NCBI GenBank assembly: GCA_019752535.1
Contig: JAIEMA010000022.1
Coordinates: forward strand, 1-64,000
Reading direction: 5' to 3'
Origin: Bacteriovoracaceae bacterium
GTDB taxonomy: Bacteria > Bdellovibrionota > Bacteriovoracia > Bacteriovoracales > Bacteriovoracaceae
Length of the DNA stretch: 64,000 nt
Both the position numbers and the translations under genes were made by a program. This document shows, piece by piece, positions 1 through 7,763 of the stretch. The notes beneath the pieces are model-generated. The model was not told where the DNA came from and made no database searches. It saw only the letters and a list, made by a program, of their open reading frames with translations. The first letter of the stretch is position 1; every line of letters starts with the position of its first letter.

Positions 1-4
1 CGAT

Positions 5-706
5 TTGTTTCCCATTCTGCTTACTGGACTTATTTGCTTAGCTGGCTGTGCAACTAAATTGCGTGCACCAATCAATCGCATGGTCTCACCAGAGACTGTG
101 GGTGGAGCTTTTAATACTGAATTAGAGCTTTCATCTCTCAATCAAGTAGAGGGAAAAGTTGATGTTTCACAATCAACTCCTTATCCCATTCAATTTTCAC
201 CAGTTTCCTCAATGGGCTACTTTGCTGCTCTCTCAATGGCCGACTCCTTTGACATAACCTGGCAACACACGGCCAGTGCTCCCTCAATGTTAGGAATTAA
301 ATGGCAATTTTTGGGAGGCTCTCTTCAGTCGGCAGGAGCAGGCCATTCGATGGCGCTCACAGCTGCAATTGGTGGAAATGAACACGAAATTGATGGAAAT
401 CCCAAAATTACTTTTAAAGTTGGGGCCACAGATTACGCTCTCATTCATGGCTTCTGGTTGGCTCCGTTTTGGCAGATTTTTGAATCCGTAGGGTACTCGC
501 ATTACACCTACGATGGGGAGTTGAGTGGATCACCTTCAGGGGATTTTTCAGAGAGTGGAAAATTACTCTCTTTGGCTGCAGGAACAGCCATCCTCTTTAA
601 GCCATTCAGGATTAAAACAGAAATTTCAAGCGTCCAAGCAGATTGGTCAGGAATGGGGAAGAAGAGTTATCTTTCCTGGGCTTTTGGATTGGCCTATTTT
701 TTCTAA
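5..706 (+). CDS. putative outer-membrane lipoprotein, 5' end probably outside window
   Basis: The frame opens at the window edge with a TTG. It shows a hydrophobic stretch ending in the lipobox LAGC (Cys at about residue 15), so the product is probably a lipoprotein. The usual basic N-terminus is missing, so the true start is likely just upstream of the window. The rest alternates polar and hydrophobic residues, is rich in Gly, Ser and Phe, and ends in YFF, which resembles a small outer-membrane beta-barrel. No family was recognised. The next gene, another outer-membrane barrel, follows after about 85 bases in the same direction, so the two may be co-transcribed. Confidence 0.6.
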   Translation: MFPILLTGLICLAGCATKLRAPINRMVSPETVGGAFNTELELSSLNQVEGKVDVSQSTPYPIQFSPVSSMGYFAALSMADSFDITWQHTASAPSMLGIKWQFLGGSLQSAGAGHSMALTAAIGGNEHEIDGNPKITFKVGATDYALIHGFWLAPFWQIFESVGYSHYTYDGELSGSPSGDFSESGKLLSLAAGTAILFKPFRIKTEISSVQADWSGMGKKSYLSWAFGLAYFF

Positions 707-792
707 TTTGCAATCTTAAAAATGGCCTATGTTGCCGAGGTTGAGCGCTACGCTTCAAGTCTCTAAAATGGAGAGTGAGGAGTGTTGCTCAC

Positions 793-1902
793 GTGTCAAT
801 AAAGTTTGTTTTATTATTCGTCTTTCTCGCCTTAACCTATGCTCCTGCATGGGCGGCGCTTGATTTTGAAGATGCTGCCTTTCCAGAATTTATTACTTCT
901 GCACGAGCCCTTGCGATGGGTAACGCCTACATTTGCAAATCTGATGATGCATGGTCTGCCTTTTATAATCCAGCGGGATTAGGAACAGTGAGAAAACCCC
1001 AGTTGCATTTATTCAATGTGCATCTTGAATCAAGCAATGCGTACATGGATGCAGTTGGTGGAGGTCCGATGACGGATCTTCCTGCCAATATTTCAAACTC
1101 ACTTGATACTCAAAAAATGCGAGAGATGCTGGTAGGTAACGAAGGAAAGCTCTCTCACATGAGAGCAAATTTCTTTCCAAATTTTACTGTTCGAGGAATG
1201 ACGTTTGGTTATCTTTTGAGTCAGAGAAATCGCGCCATCATTGATAAGCCAGTTGGCACTGGGAATTATGAGATTGCTGAAAGAAGAGATCATGGGCCAG
1301 TCTTTGCACTAAACATGCCTCTCTTTGGTGGAATCGTAAAACTGGGTGCTACAGGTGTTTATCTATTTAGAAGAGAGCTCTACAAGAGCTATGGACCGGC
1401 TCAAGTAGCCGCAGTGAATCCTGGGCAGGATTATCAATCGGGTAGAGGATTGCAGCTCACGGCAGGAGCTCGGGTGACATTACCTTATACATTTCTTCCA
1501 ACATTCTCTGCTGTTCTTAGAAATGCCACTAATAATTATTGGGAAGGCATTAAAGATGCAGGAGCACCTAATAAAATAAGGCAAACAGCGGATCTAGGAT
1601 TTTCACTCACGCCTCAAATTAGCAAGCAAAGCCGCATTCACATAGAAATCAATTGGAAAGATTTTAACGACTCCTATGTCACTTCAATTAAGCGCAGGAT
1701 TGGAGCGGGGATAGAGCTTGATTTCAGCCGCAGGCTCTTCCTGAGAGCAGGTTATGGAGACGGTTGGGGCTCTGGTGGGTTAGGAGTAAGAACTCGTACC
1801 TTTATCATGGATTTGACCACTTACGCCGTTGATCGCAGCCTTGATGGATTTAGAGTTGAAGAAGATCGTCGATTTGTGCTTTCCCTCTCATCTGGTATCT
1901 AG
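793..1902 (+). CDS. outer-membrane beta-barrel protein (OmpP1/FadL or PorV-like)
   Basis: An exported protein of about 369 residues. It has a signal peptide (hydrophobic core FVLLFVFLALTYAP, cleavage near AWA). The mature start contains RALAMGNAY and, shortly after, AFYNPAGLG. That pattern is typical of the N-terminus of OmpP1/FadL/PorV-type outer-membrane barrels. The remainder alternates in beta-strand fashion. I chose GTG 793 because GAGGAG lies 10 bases upstream and it gives a normal signal peptide with Lys near the N-terminus. An in-frame GTG at 775 would add six residues but has no usable ribosome-binding site. Substrate and role cannot be told from sequence. Confidence 0.7.
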   Translation: MSIKFVLLFVFLALTYAPAWAALDFEDAAFPEFITSARALAMGNAYICKSDDAWSAFYNPAGLGTVRKPQLHLFNVHLESSNAYMDAVGGGPMTDLPANISNSLDTQKMREMLVGNEGKLSHMRANFFPNFTVRGMTFGYLLSQRNRAIIDKPVGTGNYEIAERRDHGPVFALNMPLFGGIVKLGATGVYLFRRELYKSYGPAQVAAVNPGQDYQSGRGLQLTAGARVTLPYTFLPTFSAVLRNATNNYWEGIKDAGAPNKIRQTADLGFSLTPQISKQSRIHIEINWKDFNDSYVTSIKRRIGAGIELDFSRRLFLRAGYGDGWGSGGLGVRTRTFIMDLTTYAVDRSLDGFRVEEDRRFVLSLSSGI

Positions 1903-1925
1903 TAAAACCCCCCTACATTTAATTT

Positions 1926-1950
1926 GAGGGTTCGACTCCCTCCTCTAACA
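1926..1950 (+). other. tRNA 3'-end-like fragment (T-arm plus acceptor-like strand)
   Basis: GAGGG-TTCGACT-CCCTC forms a 5-bp stem with a 7-base loop matching the tRNA T-loop consensus TTCRANY, including the flanking G-C closing pair. It is followed by CTCTAACA, which could be a 7-base acceptor strand plus discriminator. No D-arm or anticodon arm precedes it, so this is not a complete tRNA. CTCTAA-CAC-TTAGAG forms a second small hairpin immediately after it (1943-1957). It may be a tRNA remnant, an old attachment site or chance. It lies between the stop of the barrel gene and the ribosome-binding site of the radical SAM gene. Confidence 0.35.
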
Positions 1951-1978
1951 CTTAGAGACACAAATCTTGGAGCTCAGC

Positions 1979-4711
1979 ATGTCTGCAGTTAAAAACCCCT
2001 ATGCCGCATTTTTAGATACTCTCGAAAAACCAGCTCGCTATATTGGCGGGGAACATTTCATTGCTCGAAAAAATTGGGATACAGCTCTAGGTAAGATTGC
2101 TTTGTGCTTTCCAGATACCTACGAGATTGGCATGTCCCATTTGGGAATGAAAATTTTGTATGAGGAAGTGAATCAACGTTCGAATTTAATCGCTGAACGC
2201 TGTTTTTGTCCCTGGGTCGATTTAGAAAAAGAACTTCGCGCTCGTGAACTTCCGCTTGTGACTCTTGAAAATTTTAGACCCTTAAAAGATTTTGATATCG
2301 TGGGCTTTAGTCTTCAGTATGAAATGAGCTACACCAATATTCTCAATATGCTCGATCTTGGTGGCATTGAGATTTGGACTAAAGACCGTAAAGAAGAAGA
2401 TCCTTTTGTGACTTGTGGCGGACCGTGTGCCACTCACCCAGAGCCACTGGCTCCATTTATGGATTTTGTCGTGATTGGCGATGGAGAGAAGCTCATCGGA
2501 GAGATCGTGAGCTTTATTGGGCAGTCACGTGCGGAAGGAAAAAAGCGCGACACGATTTTGTTTGAGCTGGCTCAGTGGCCAGGAATTTATGTTCCAAAGT
2601 TTTATGACACTGCTATTGACCCGATGACTCGTATGGAAGTGGTAACTGGACCGAAGCCAGAATTTGATGGAGTTCTCCCACAAAGAGTTAAAAGATTTAT
2701 TATCGAGTCCCTAAAAGATTATCCATTTCCCACAAAATCACCGATTCCTCATTTAACGGCCATCTTTGATCGCTTCTCAGTTGAACTCTCTAGAGGCTGC
2801 ACAGAAGGATGTCGTTTTTGTCAGGCGGGGATGATCTATCGTCCCGTGAGAGAGAGATCACCAGAAAGTGTGGTTGAGATGGTGATGAGTGGATTAAAGA
2901 ATGGAGGCTTTGATGAAGCCTCGCTCACTTGTTTATCGACTGCTGATTACTCTGCGGTTACTCCTCTCGTATTAGAGCTTCTCGATAAACTCCAAAAAGA
3001 AAATGCCACTTTAGGTATTTCCTCTCTAAGAGCTTATGGCTTGGATGAAAGAATTTTCGATAAGCTGGCCGAAGTTAAAAACTCATCTCTCACTTTTGCT
3101 CCCGAAGCTGGAAGTCAGCGCATGAGAGATGTAATTAATAAAAATATTTCTGAAGAAGATATGATGAAAACAGCTTCAGATGTCTTCTCTCGTGGATGGA
3201 GTAAGATGAAGCTTTACTTCATGATTGGTCTTCCCACGGAGGAAGATGAAGATGTACAAGCCATTATGGAGACCGGTCGAAAGGCTCGCTATGTCGCTAA
3301 GCAATCGGGTTGTCAAAATCCAACGGTGACTATTTCTGTTTCCTCGTTTGTTCCTAAGCCTCATACACCATTTCAGTGGGCGGCCATGATTACTCATCCT
3401 GAGATCGTGAGAAAGCAGGAATGGCTCAATCATTTAGCTAAAGACTATAAACTTAATTTCAGAAAACACGTCTCTCGCATCTCTCACCTTGAGGGAATTG
3501 TTTCTCGAGGTGATAGACGAGTCGCGAATATTATTTACTCGGCTTGGAAAGGTGGAGCGCGTTTTGATGGATGGGATGATCAGTTTAAGTATGGTCTCTG
3601 GCTTGAATGTGTTGAGGCTTCTGGTTTGAATCCTGATATTTTCCTTGGAACTATTCCGATGGAAGGAAAGCTTTCATGGAGCCATATCGATGTGGGATTA
3701 ACGGATCGATTCTTGGAGCTTGAGTGGAAGAAAGCATTAAAGAATCGTCTCGCTCCACCATGCGGAAAAGTCGCAGGCATGATTGTGCATCATTCAGATT
3801 TAGAATCATTAGAAAAAACTTTTAGTGTCGATAAGAAAAAACTGGTTTGTTATCACTGCGGAGTCGCTTGTGATCTAAAACAGATGGTCGAGGAGAGACG
3901 AGAGTTTCTTGCTGAGATGGATGCGACCACCTATGAGCCGTATGTCGCTCCAGAGAATCTTAAGAAATCGATTCTCGATTTTAGAGAAAAGCGAGGCCAC
4001 AATCCAGGGATGAAATATCGTGTGAGTTTTGCAAAAGTGGGACCGATCACTTTCATCTCGCATTTAGATCTTCAAAAAGTGATGGCCCGCGTATTTAAAC
4101 GTGCTGGCATAGAAACACTTATTTCTGAAGGTTATAACATTCGTCCCTTGCTCTCTTTTGGCCCAGCTCTTGCTCTTGGAATTAGTTCAATGTGCGAAGC
4201 ATTCGACGTGAGAGTTCCAGAAGAGTGGGAAGACTTTGATCAAATTTTAAGTCTCTTAAGAGAGCATGCTGAGCCTGGTTTATTGTTTCAAAAGATTGAG
4301 CCTATCACCAACAAAGCCCCTTCGATTCAGGATCAGGCTTCATCTTTCACTTATTTCTTACCAGTCCGTAACGATGAGTTGCTCAAATCTACAGTTGAAA
4401 AATTGAAGTCTCTTGAAACTTTAACGATTAGCTCATACTCAAAAAAAGAGCAAAGAGATGTCGAGAAAGATGTGAAGCCGCTTCTTTTGCAGATAGAAGC
4501 TTCGACTTTAGATTTGCCGAGTGATGTTTTGAATCTTATTGATGAGGTCTCCCCATGCAAGATGCCTGGAATCCGAGTCAAGACGGCCATTCAATCTGGT
4601 TCAGGGATTCGTCCTTCTGAATTGATTGATATCTTTAAAGCTCAAGGTTTAGAGGTAGAAAGGCCGATTAAGGTCGATGCAGAGCTTAAAAATATTCAAG
4701 CCCCAGTGTAA
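1979..4711 (+). CDS. TIGR03960-type B12-binding/radical SAM protein fused to DUF2344
   Basis: A cytoplasmic protein of 910 residues. Residues about 1-250 resemble the B12-binding-like domain of this family (FPDTYEIGMSHLGMKILY, then VTCGGPCATHPEP). A radical SAM core follows with the Fe-S motif at C274, C278 and C281 (RGCTEGCRFCQAG). From about residue 678 (MKYRVSFAKVGPITFISHLD) the C-terminal part matches DUF2344/TIGR03936, which in some bacteria is a separate protein. The fused form is common, and the reaction is not known. ATG 1979 is the start because GGAG lies 6 bases upstream. An in-frame TTG 12 bases earlier overlaps that ribosome-binding site. Confidence 0.9.
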   Translation: MSAVKNPYAAFLDTLEKPARYIGGEHFIARKNWDTALGKIALCFPDTYEIGMSHLGMKILYEEVNQRSNLIAERCFCPWVDLEKELRARELPLVTLENFRPLKDFDIVGFSLQYEMSYTNILNMLDLGGIEIWTKDRKEEDPFVTCGGPCATHPEPLAPFMDFVVIGDGEKLIGEIVSFIGQSRAEGKKRDTILFELAQWPGIYVPKFYDTAIDPMTRMEVVTGPKPEFDGVLPQRVKRFIIESLKDYPFPTKSPIPHLTAIFDRFSVELSRGCTEGCRFCQAGMIYRPVRERSPESVVEMVMSGLKNGGFDEASLTCLSTADYSAVTPLVLELLDKLQKENATLGISSLRAYGLDERIFDKLAEVKNSSLTFAPEAGSQRMRDVINKNISEEDMMKTASDVFSRGWSKMKLYFMIGLPTEEDEDVQAIMETGRKARYVAKQSGCQNPTVTISVSSFVPKPHTPFQWAAMITHPEIVRKQEWLNHLAKDYKLNFRKHVSRISHLEGIVSRGDRRVANIIYSAWKGGARFDGWDDQFKYGLWLECVEASGLNPDIFLGTIPMEGKLSWSHIDVGLTDRFLELEWKKALKNRLAPPCGKVAGMIVHHSDLESLEKTFSVDKKKLVCYHCGVACDLKQMVEERREFLAEMDATTYEPYVAPENLKKSILDFREKRGHNPGMKYRVSFAKVGPITFISHLDLQKVMARVFKRAGIETLISEGYNIRPLLSFGPALALGISSMCEAFDVRVPEEWEDFDQILSLLREHAEPGLLFQKIEPITNKAPSIQDQASSFTYFLPVRNDELLKSTVEKLKSLETLTISSYSKKEQRDVEKDVKPLLLQIEASTLDLPSDVLNLIDEVSPCKMPGIRVKTAIQSGSGIRPSELIDIFKAQGLEVERPIKVDAELKNIQAPV

Positions 4712-4736
4712 AAATGACACCATTTGAGCTGATTAG

Positions 4737-4768
4737 CCCCCTTGTGACTGAAAAATACTCACAGGGGG
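4737..4768. terminator. GC-rich hairpin between radical SAM gene and protease gene
   Basis: CCCCCTTGTGA (4737-4747) pairs with TCACAGGGGG (4759-4768) across one bulged base, with an 11-base loop. It lies 25 bases after the radical SAM stop and 75 bases before the protease start. No T-run follows directly, so it could be a weak terminator, an RNA-stabilising 3' structure or an attenuator. Confidence 0.45.
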
Positions 4769-4843
4769 AGTAATCGCTTTGCAATTTTTCCCATATAGGG
4801 CGAAAGTGGGTCAAATTTGTTCATTCCACCCAAAGGGGACCTT

Positions 4844-6577
4844 ATGAAAAAGGCTTTTTTACCACTCTCGCTTATGGTTTTTGCAACCACGACATTTGCG
4901 AGCGTTCAATCTATTCCTAAAGCTTTGAGAGACCTTGAAGCGATTAAATCTCAACAACAAGGTCGATACGTCCTTAAGTCTTCTAAAGGCTTAATGGAGA
5001 CGGCTCCAGCGAACTGGTTCAATCTTTCACCCATTCAAGGTGTTGAAGGCGTAGGAACAGAGGAAGTTTACAAGAACTTTGGGATGCCTACTTCAAAAGA
5101 TATTATCGTCGCCGTGATTGACTCAGGTGTGGATGTTAACCACGAAGATCTTCAGGGCAAAATCTGGATTAATACAGCCGAAATTCCAAATAACGGAATT
5201 GATGATGATAACAATGGTTTTACCGATGATGTGTTCGGCTGGAATTTTATTGGTGGATCAAAGGGCATGGGAACAATTGCTGTCGATACCACACTAGCGA
5301 ACGGAATTCGCTTAATTAAGGGTGATCCTGCTGCCCAGGTCTCATCTGACAATTTAGAAGTGACTCGCGAATTGGTTCGCATGAGAAAGGTGAAGGCCAC
5401 ATTAGAATCGATTGGCGAATCATTATCTCCTGAGAAGCAAGCTTACTTAGATAAGATTGAGAAAGAAGTGACGGATGGTAAAGTCACAGCTGACTCTACT
5501 CTTGCACGCTTTAAGCCGATGTTAGAGAAGATGCAGAAAGGTGTCGCTGTTCTTAAGGCGGCAGGATTAACTGAAATTACTGAAGGAAGTGTTCGTGATC
5601 TAGAAAGCACTGATCCAGCTGTGATCCAGGCCAAAAAAGATGTCTTAGGACTTTTGGCTTCTGGTTATAGTGAAGCAAGACTTATTCGTATTGTGGATTA
5701 CTATGGCTCACAGGCTGATTTTTACTACAACACTGATTTCAATGCTCGTGCTGTTGTAGGTGATAATTATTCAAATCCTCGCGAAAGCGTTTATGGAAAC
5801 AATGATGTCATCGGCCCTGATTCCTCTCACGGGACACACGTTTCAGGGATCATCGCTGCTAATCGCGATAATGCTCTTGGTATCAAGGGAGTCGCTCAGA
5901 ATGTAAAAATCATGGCCGTGAGAGTTGTTCCAGATGGTGATGAGCGCGATAAGGATGTTGCCAATGGCATTCGCTACGCAGTTGATAATGGCGCAAAAAT
6001 CATCAATATGAGTTTTGGTAAAGCTTTCTCTCCTTATAAGAAAGTCGTTGATGAAGCCATCGCCTATGCAGAAAGCAAAGGTGTGTTGATGGTTCATGCG
6101 GCCGGAAACTCAAATCAAAACAATGACTCTGAACCAAATTTTCCAAACAGAAAATTAAGTGTTGAATCTCGCCAAGCTATTAACTGGCTTGAGATCGGCG
6201 CTTCATCATTTCAAAAAGGTGAAGAGCTTCCAGCTGACTTCTCTAACTTTGGTAAATTCTCGGTTGATATCTTTGCTCCAGGTGTAGATATCCTTTCAAC
6301 AACTCCAGACAATAAGTATGACACTTATAGTGGTACATCGATGGCTTCTCCGGCTGCCGCTGGTGTAGCCGCATTGGTTTTAAGCTATAACGAATCGATG
6401 AGCCTCGCTGATCTTCGTGCTTTGATTGTGGACACCTCTCGCCGCTTTCCAAAGCTTTATGTGAGAAAGCCAGGTACCGCTGAACAGGTGCTGTTCTCTG
6501 ATCTCTCGATCAATGGCTCAATCACGGATGCTTATGAAGCCGTGACATCGGTTGTTGAACAAAAGAAGCGTAAGTAG
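4844..6577 (+). CDS. exported S8 family serine protease (subtilase) with large insert
   Basis: A protein of 577 residues with a Sec signal peptide (MKKAFLPLSLMVFATTTFA). The subtilisin triad is complete: Asp93 in AVIDSGVD, His329 in SSHGTHVSG and Ser499 in GTSMASP. About 235 residues separate Asp and His, where typical subtilases have about 30-40. The insert (about residues 155-300) is charged and helix-like (TLESIGESLSPEKQAYLDKIE). ATG 4844 follows AAAGGGGA at normal spacing. The product is likely periplasmic or secreted. Insert-bearing subtilases are compatible with a predatory or proteolytic lifestyle, but the target is unknown. It is followed directly by an intrinsic terminator. Confidence 0.92.
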   Translation: MKKAFLPLSLMVFATTTFASVQSIPKALRDLEAIKSQQQGRYVLKSSKGLMETAPANWFNLSPIQGVEGVGTEEVYKNFGMPTSKDIIVAVIDSGVDVNHEDLQGKIWINTAEIPNNGIDDDNNGFTDDVFGWNFIGGSKGMGTIAVDTTLANGIRLIKGDPAAQVSSDNLEVTRELVRMRKVKATLESIGESLSPEKQAYLDKIEKEVTDGKVTADSTLARFKPMLEKMQKGVAVLKAAGLTEITEGSVRDLESTDPAVIQAKKDVLGLLASGYSEARLIRIVDYYGSQADFYYNTDFNARAVVGDNYSNPRESVYGNNDVIGPDSSHGTHVSGIIAANRDNALGIKGVAQNVKIMAVRVVPDGDERDKDVANGIRYAVDNGAKIINMSFGKAFSPYKKVVDEAIAYAESKGVLMVHAAGNSNQNNDSEPNFPNRKLSVESRQAINWLEIGASSFQKGEELPADFSNFGKFSVDIFAPGVDILSTTPDNKYDTYSGTSMASPAAAGVAALVLSYNESMSLADLRALIVDTSRRFPKLYVRKPGTAEQVLFSDLSINGSITDAYEAVTSVVEQKKRK

Positions 6578-6616
6578 AAGATTTTTAAGGGATATTTAGC
6601 TCAACTCTTCATTTAA

Positions 6617-6660
6617 AGCCCGACTATACCGATAAGATAATGGTATGGTTGGGCTTTTTC
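6617..6660 (+). terminator. intrinsic terminator overlapping the next gene's start
   Basis: AGCCCGACTATACC (6617-6630) pairs with GGTATGGTTGGGCT (6642-6655), giving 14 pairs with two G-U, an 11-base loop and then a TTTTT run. It sits 40 bases after the protease stop. The right arm contains the ATG at 6645 used by the following lipoprotein gene. Confidence 0.85.
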
Positions 6661-7694
6661 AATTAAGTCTCTTCGTGTTTGGTCTTCTCTTGATAGAGGG
6701 CTGCGCTCAAATTGAGGCCGATCCCCACTTCTGGCCTGGAGCGCGCCATCGACTCTTGAAAGTCGCACCCACCGAAGTCACTTTAAACACACTTTCTAAA
6801 CCCACGCTCTATCCTCATCCGCCTAGTCTTACGAAATCTGAATGGTTCCTCATTAAGAAAAGTAGCTTTGCTGAGAGAACCTATCTTCTTGTGCTTAAAG
6901 ATCAAGAGGGTAAGCCAATGGATAATCAAGTGGCTCCTGAAATGATTTTAAACGGAGATGCAAATTTGCTCTCTGTGGTTAAGGTCGCTCCTGCCTCTTG
7001 GAATGTGAAGCTTGAGTTTCCCATAGAGCAATCCATTACGAAAATTGGATTTAAATTTGGGGGACACAGAGTTGAAAATTTTAGACAAATTAATTTTCAA
7101 ACTCATGAATTGGATCTCATTCAGTCGATGGCTTACAGTAACAAATCAAGAGTGAGATCGGATGGTAAAGATGCCTGGATCATTTATGTCGATCTTAAAG
7201 ACGTGAAGGGATATTCAATCTATTCGACTGATGAATTCAAAATCACTCTTCATGTGAATGATCCGGACGCAATTGTCGAGGGACCAATCTCTGGTGCGAC
7301 TGGCCCTTTTTTTCGTGTCAAAAGTTTAAAGGCTAAAAAATTGAAATATTTTGTGACTGCCGATAGTGAAATTATTGCGGGGACTGAATCTGCAGAATTT
7401 TTTGATCCTCCCTCAAGGCTTCCGGCCGAAGAAAATGAGAAGTGCTTGAGTGAACTCTCACAGGCCTCTGGAATGAAAATTCCGAGCCATCTTGAACTCG
7501 AAGAGACTTATTCTGTGTTGGCAGAAGAGCTTTTAAGACGCTATGAGGAAAAAAGAGATCTTTCGCCAAGTCATCTCAAGAGAAACCTAGACCTCCTTTC
7601 CTCAGAGGCTTGTAGCTCGAAAAGCGTATGGGATTTGGCCCGAGAGGAAGCTGGACGTAAATTACGTAATATACACCGTCGTTTAAGCCGTTAA
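6645..7694 (+). CDS. lipoprotein of unknown function
   Basis: A protein of 349 residues starting with a hydrophobic segment and the lipobox LIEGC (Cys20), so it is probably lipidated and envelope-anchored. The body has beta-rich stretches (residues about 50-250) and a charged helical C-terminal third with SLSEL..YSVLAEELLRRYEEKR. No family was recognised. ATG 6645 lies inside the right arm of the protease terminator and lacks a clear ribosome-binding site, so either expression is coupled to read-through or the true start is slightly downstream. The N-terminus lacks the usual Lys/Arg before the hydrophobic core, which keeps the start uncertain. Confidence 0.65.
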   Translation: MVGLFQLSLFVFGLLLIEGCAQIEADPHFWPGARHRLLKVAPTEVTLNTLSKPTLYPHPPSLTKSEWFLIKKSSFAERTYLLVLKDQEGKPMDNQVAPEMILNGDANLLSVVKVAPASWNVKLEFPIEQSITKIGFKFGGHRVENFRQINFQTHELDLIQSMAYSNKSRVRSDGKDAWIIYVDLKDVKGYSIYSTDEFKITLHVNDPDAIVEGPISGATGPFFRVKSLKAKKLKYFVTADSEIIAGTESAEFFDPPSRLPAEENEKCLSELSQASGMKIPSHLELEETYSVLAEELLRRYEEKRDLSPSHLKRNLDLLSSEACSSKSVWDLAREEAGRKLRNIHRRLSR

Positions 7695-7700
7695 TGCACT

Positions 7701-7718
7701 CAAAAAATAGATTTTTTG
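7701..7718 (+). terminator. A/T-rich hairpin after lipoprotein gene
   Basis: CAAAAAAT (7701-7708) and ATTTTTTG (7711-7718) are perfectly complementary with a 2-base centre, 7 bases after the lipoprotein stop. It resembles a weak A/T-stem terminator, but the stem has no GC core, so the call is tentative. Confidence 0.25.
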
Positions 7719-7763
7719 CTCTGGATTTTATAGGATGAGGCGCAACCAACCAGAGGAATGCCG

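Noticed and set aside
1851-1950. A complete tRNA ending at the T-arm-like fragment
   Set aside because: A TTTAGAG near 1851 could pair with most of CTCTAAC, but no D-arm or anticodon arm can be drawn, and the region is the end of a coding gene.
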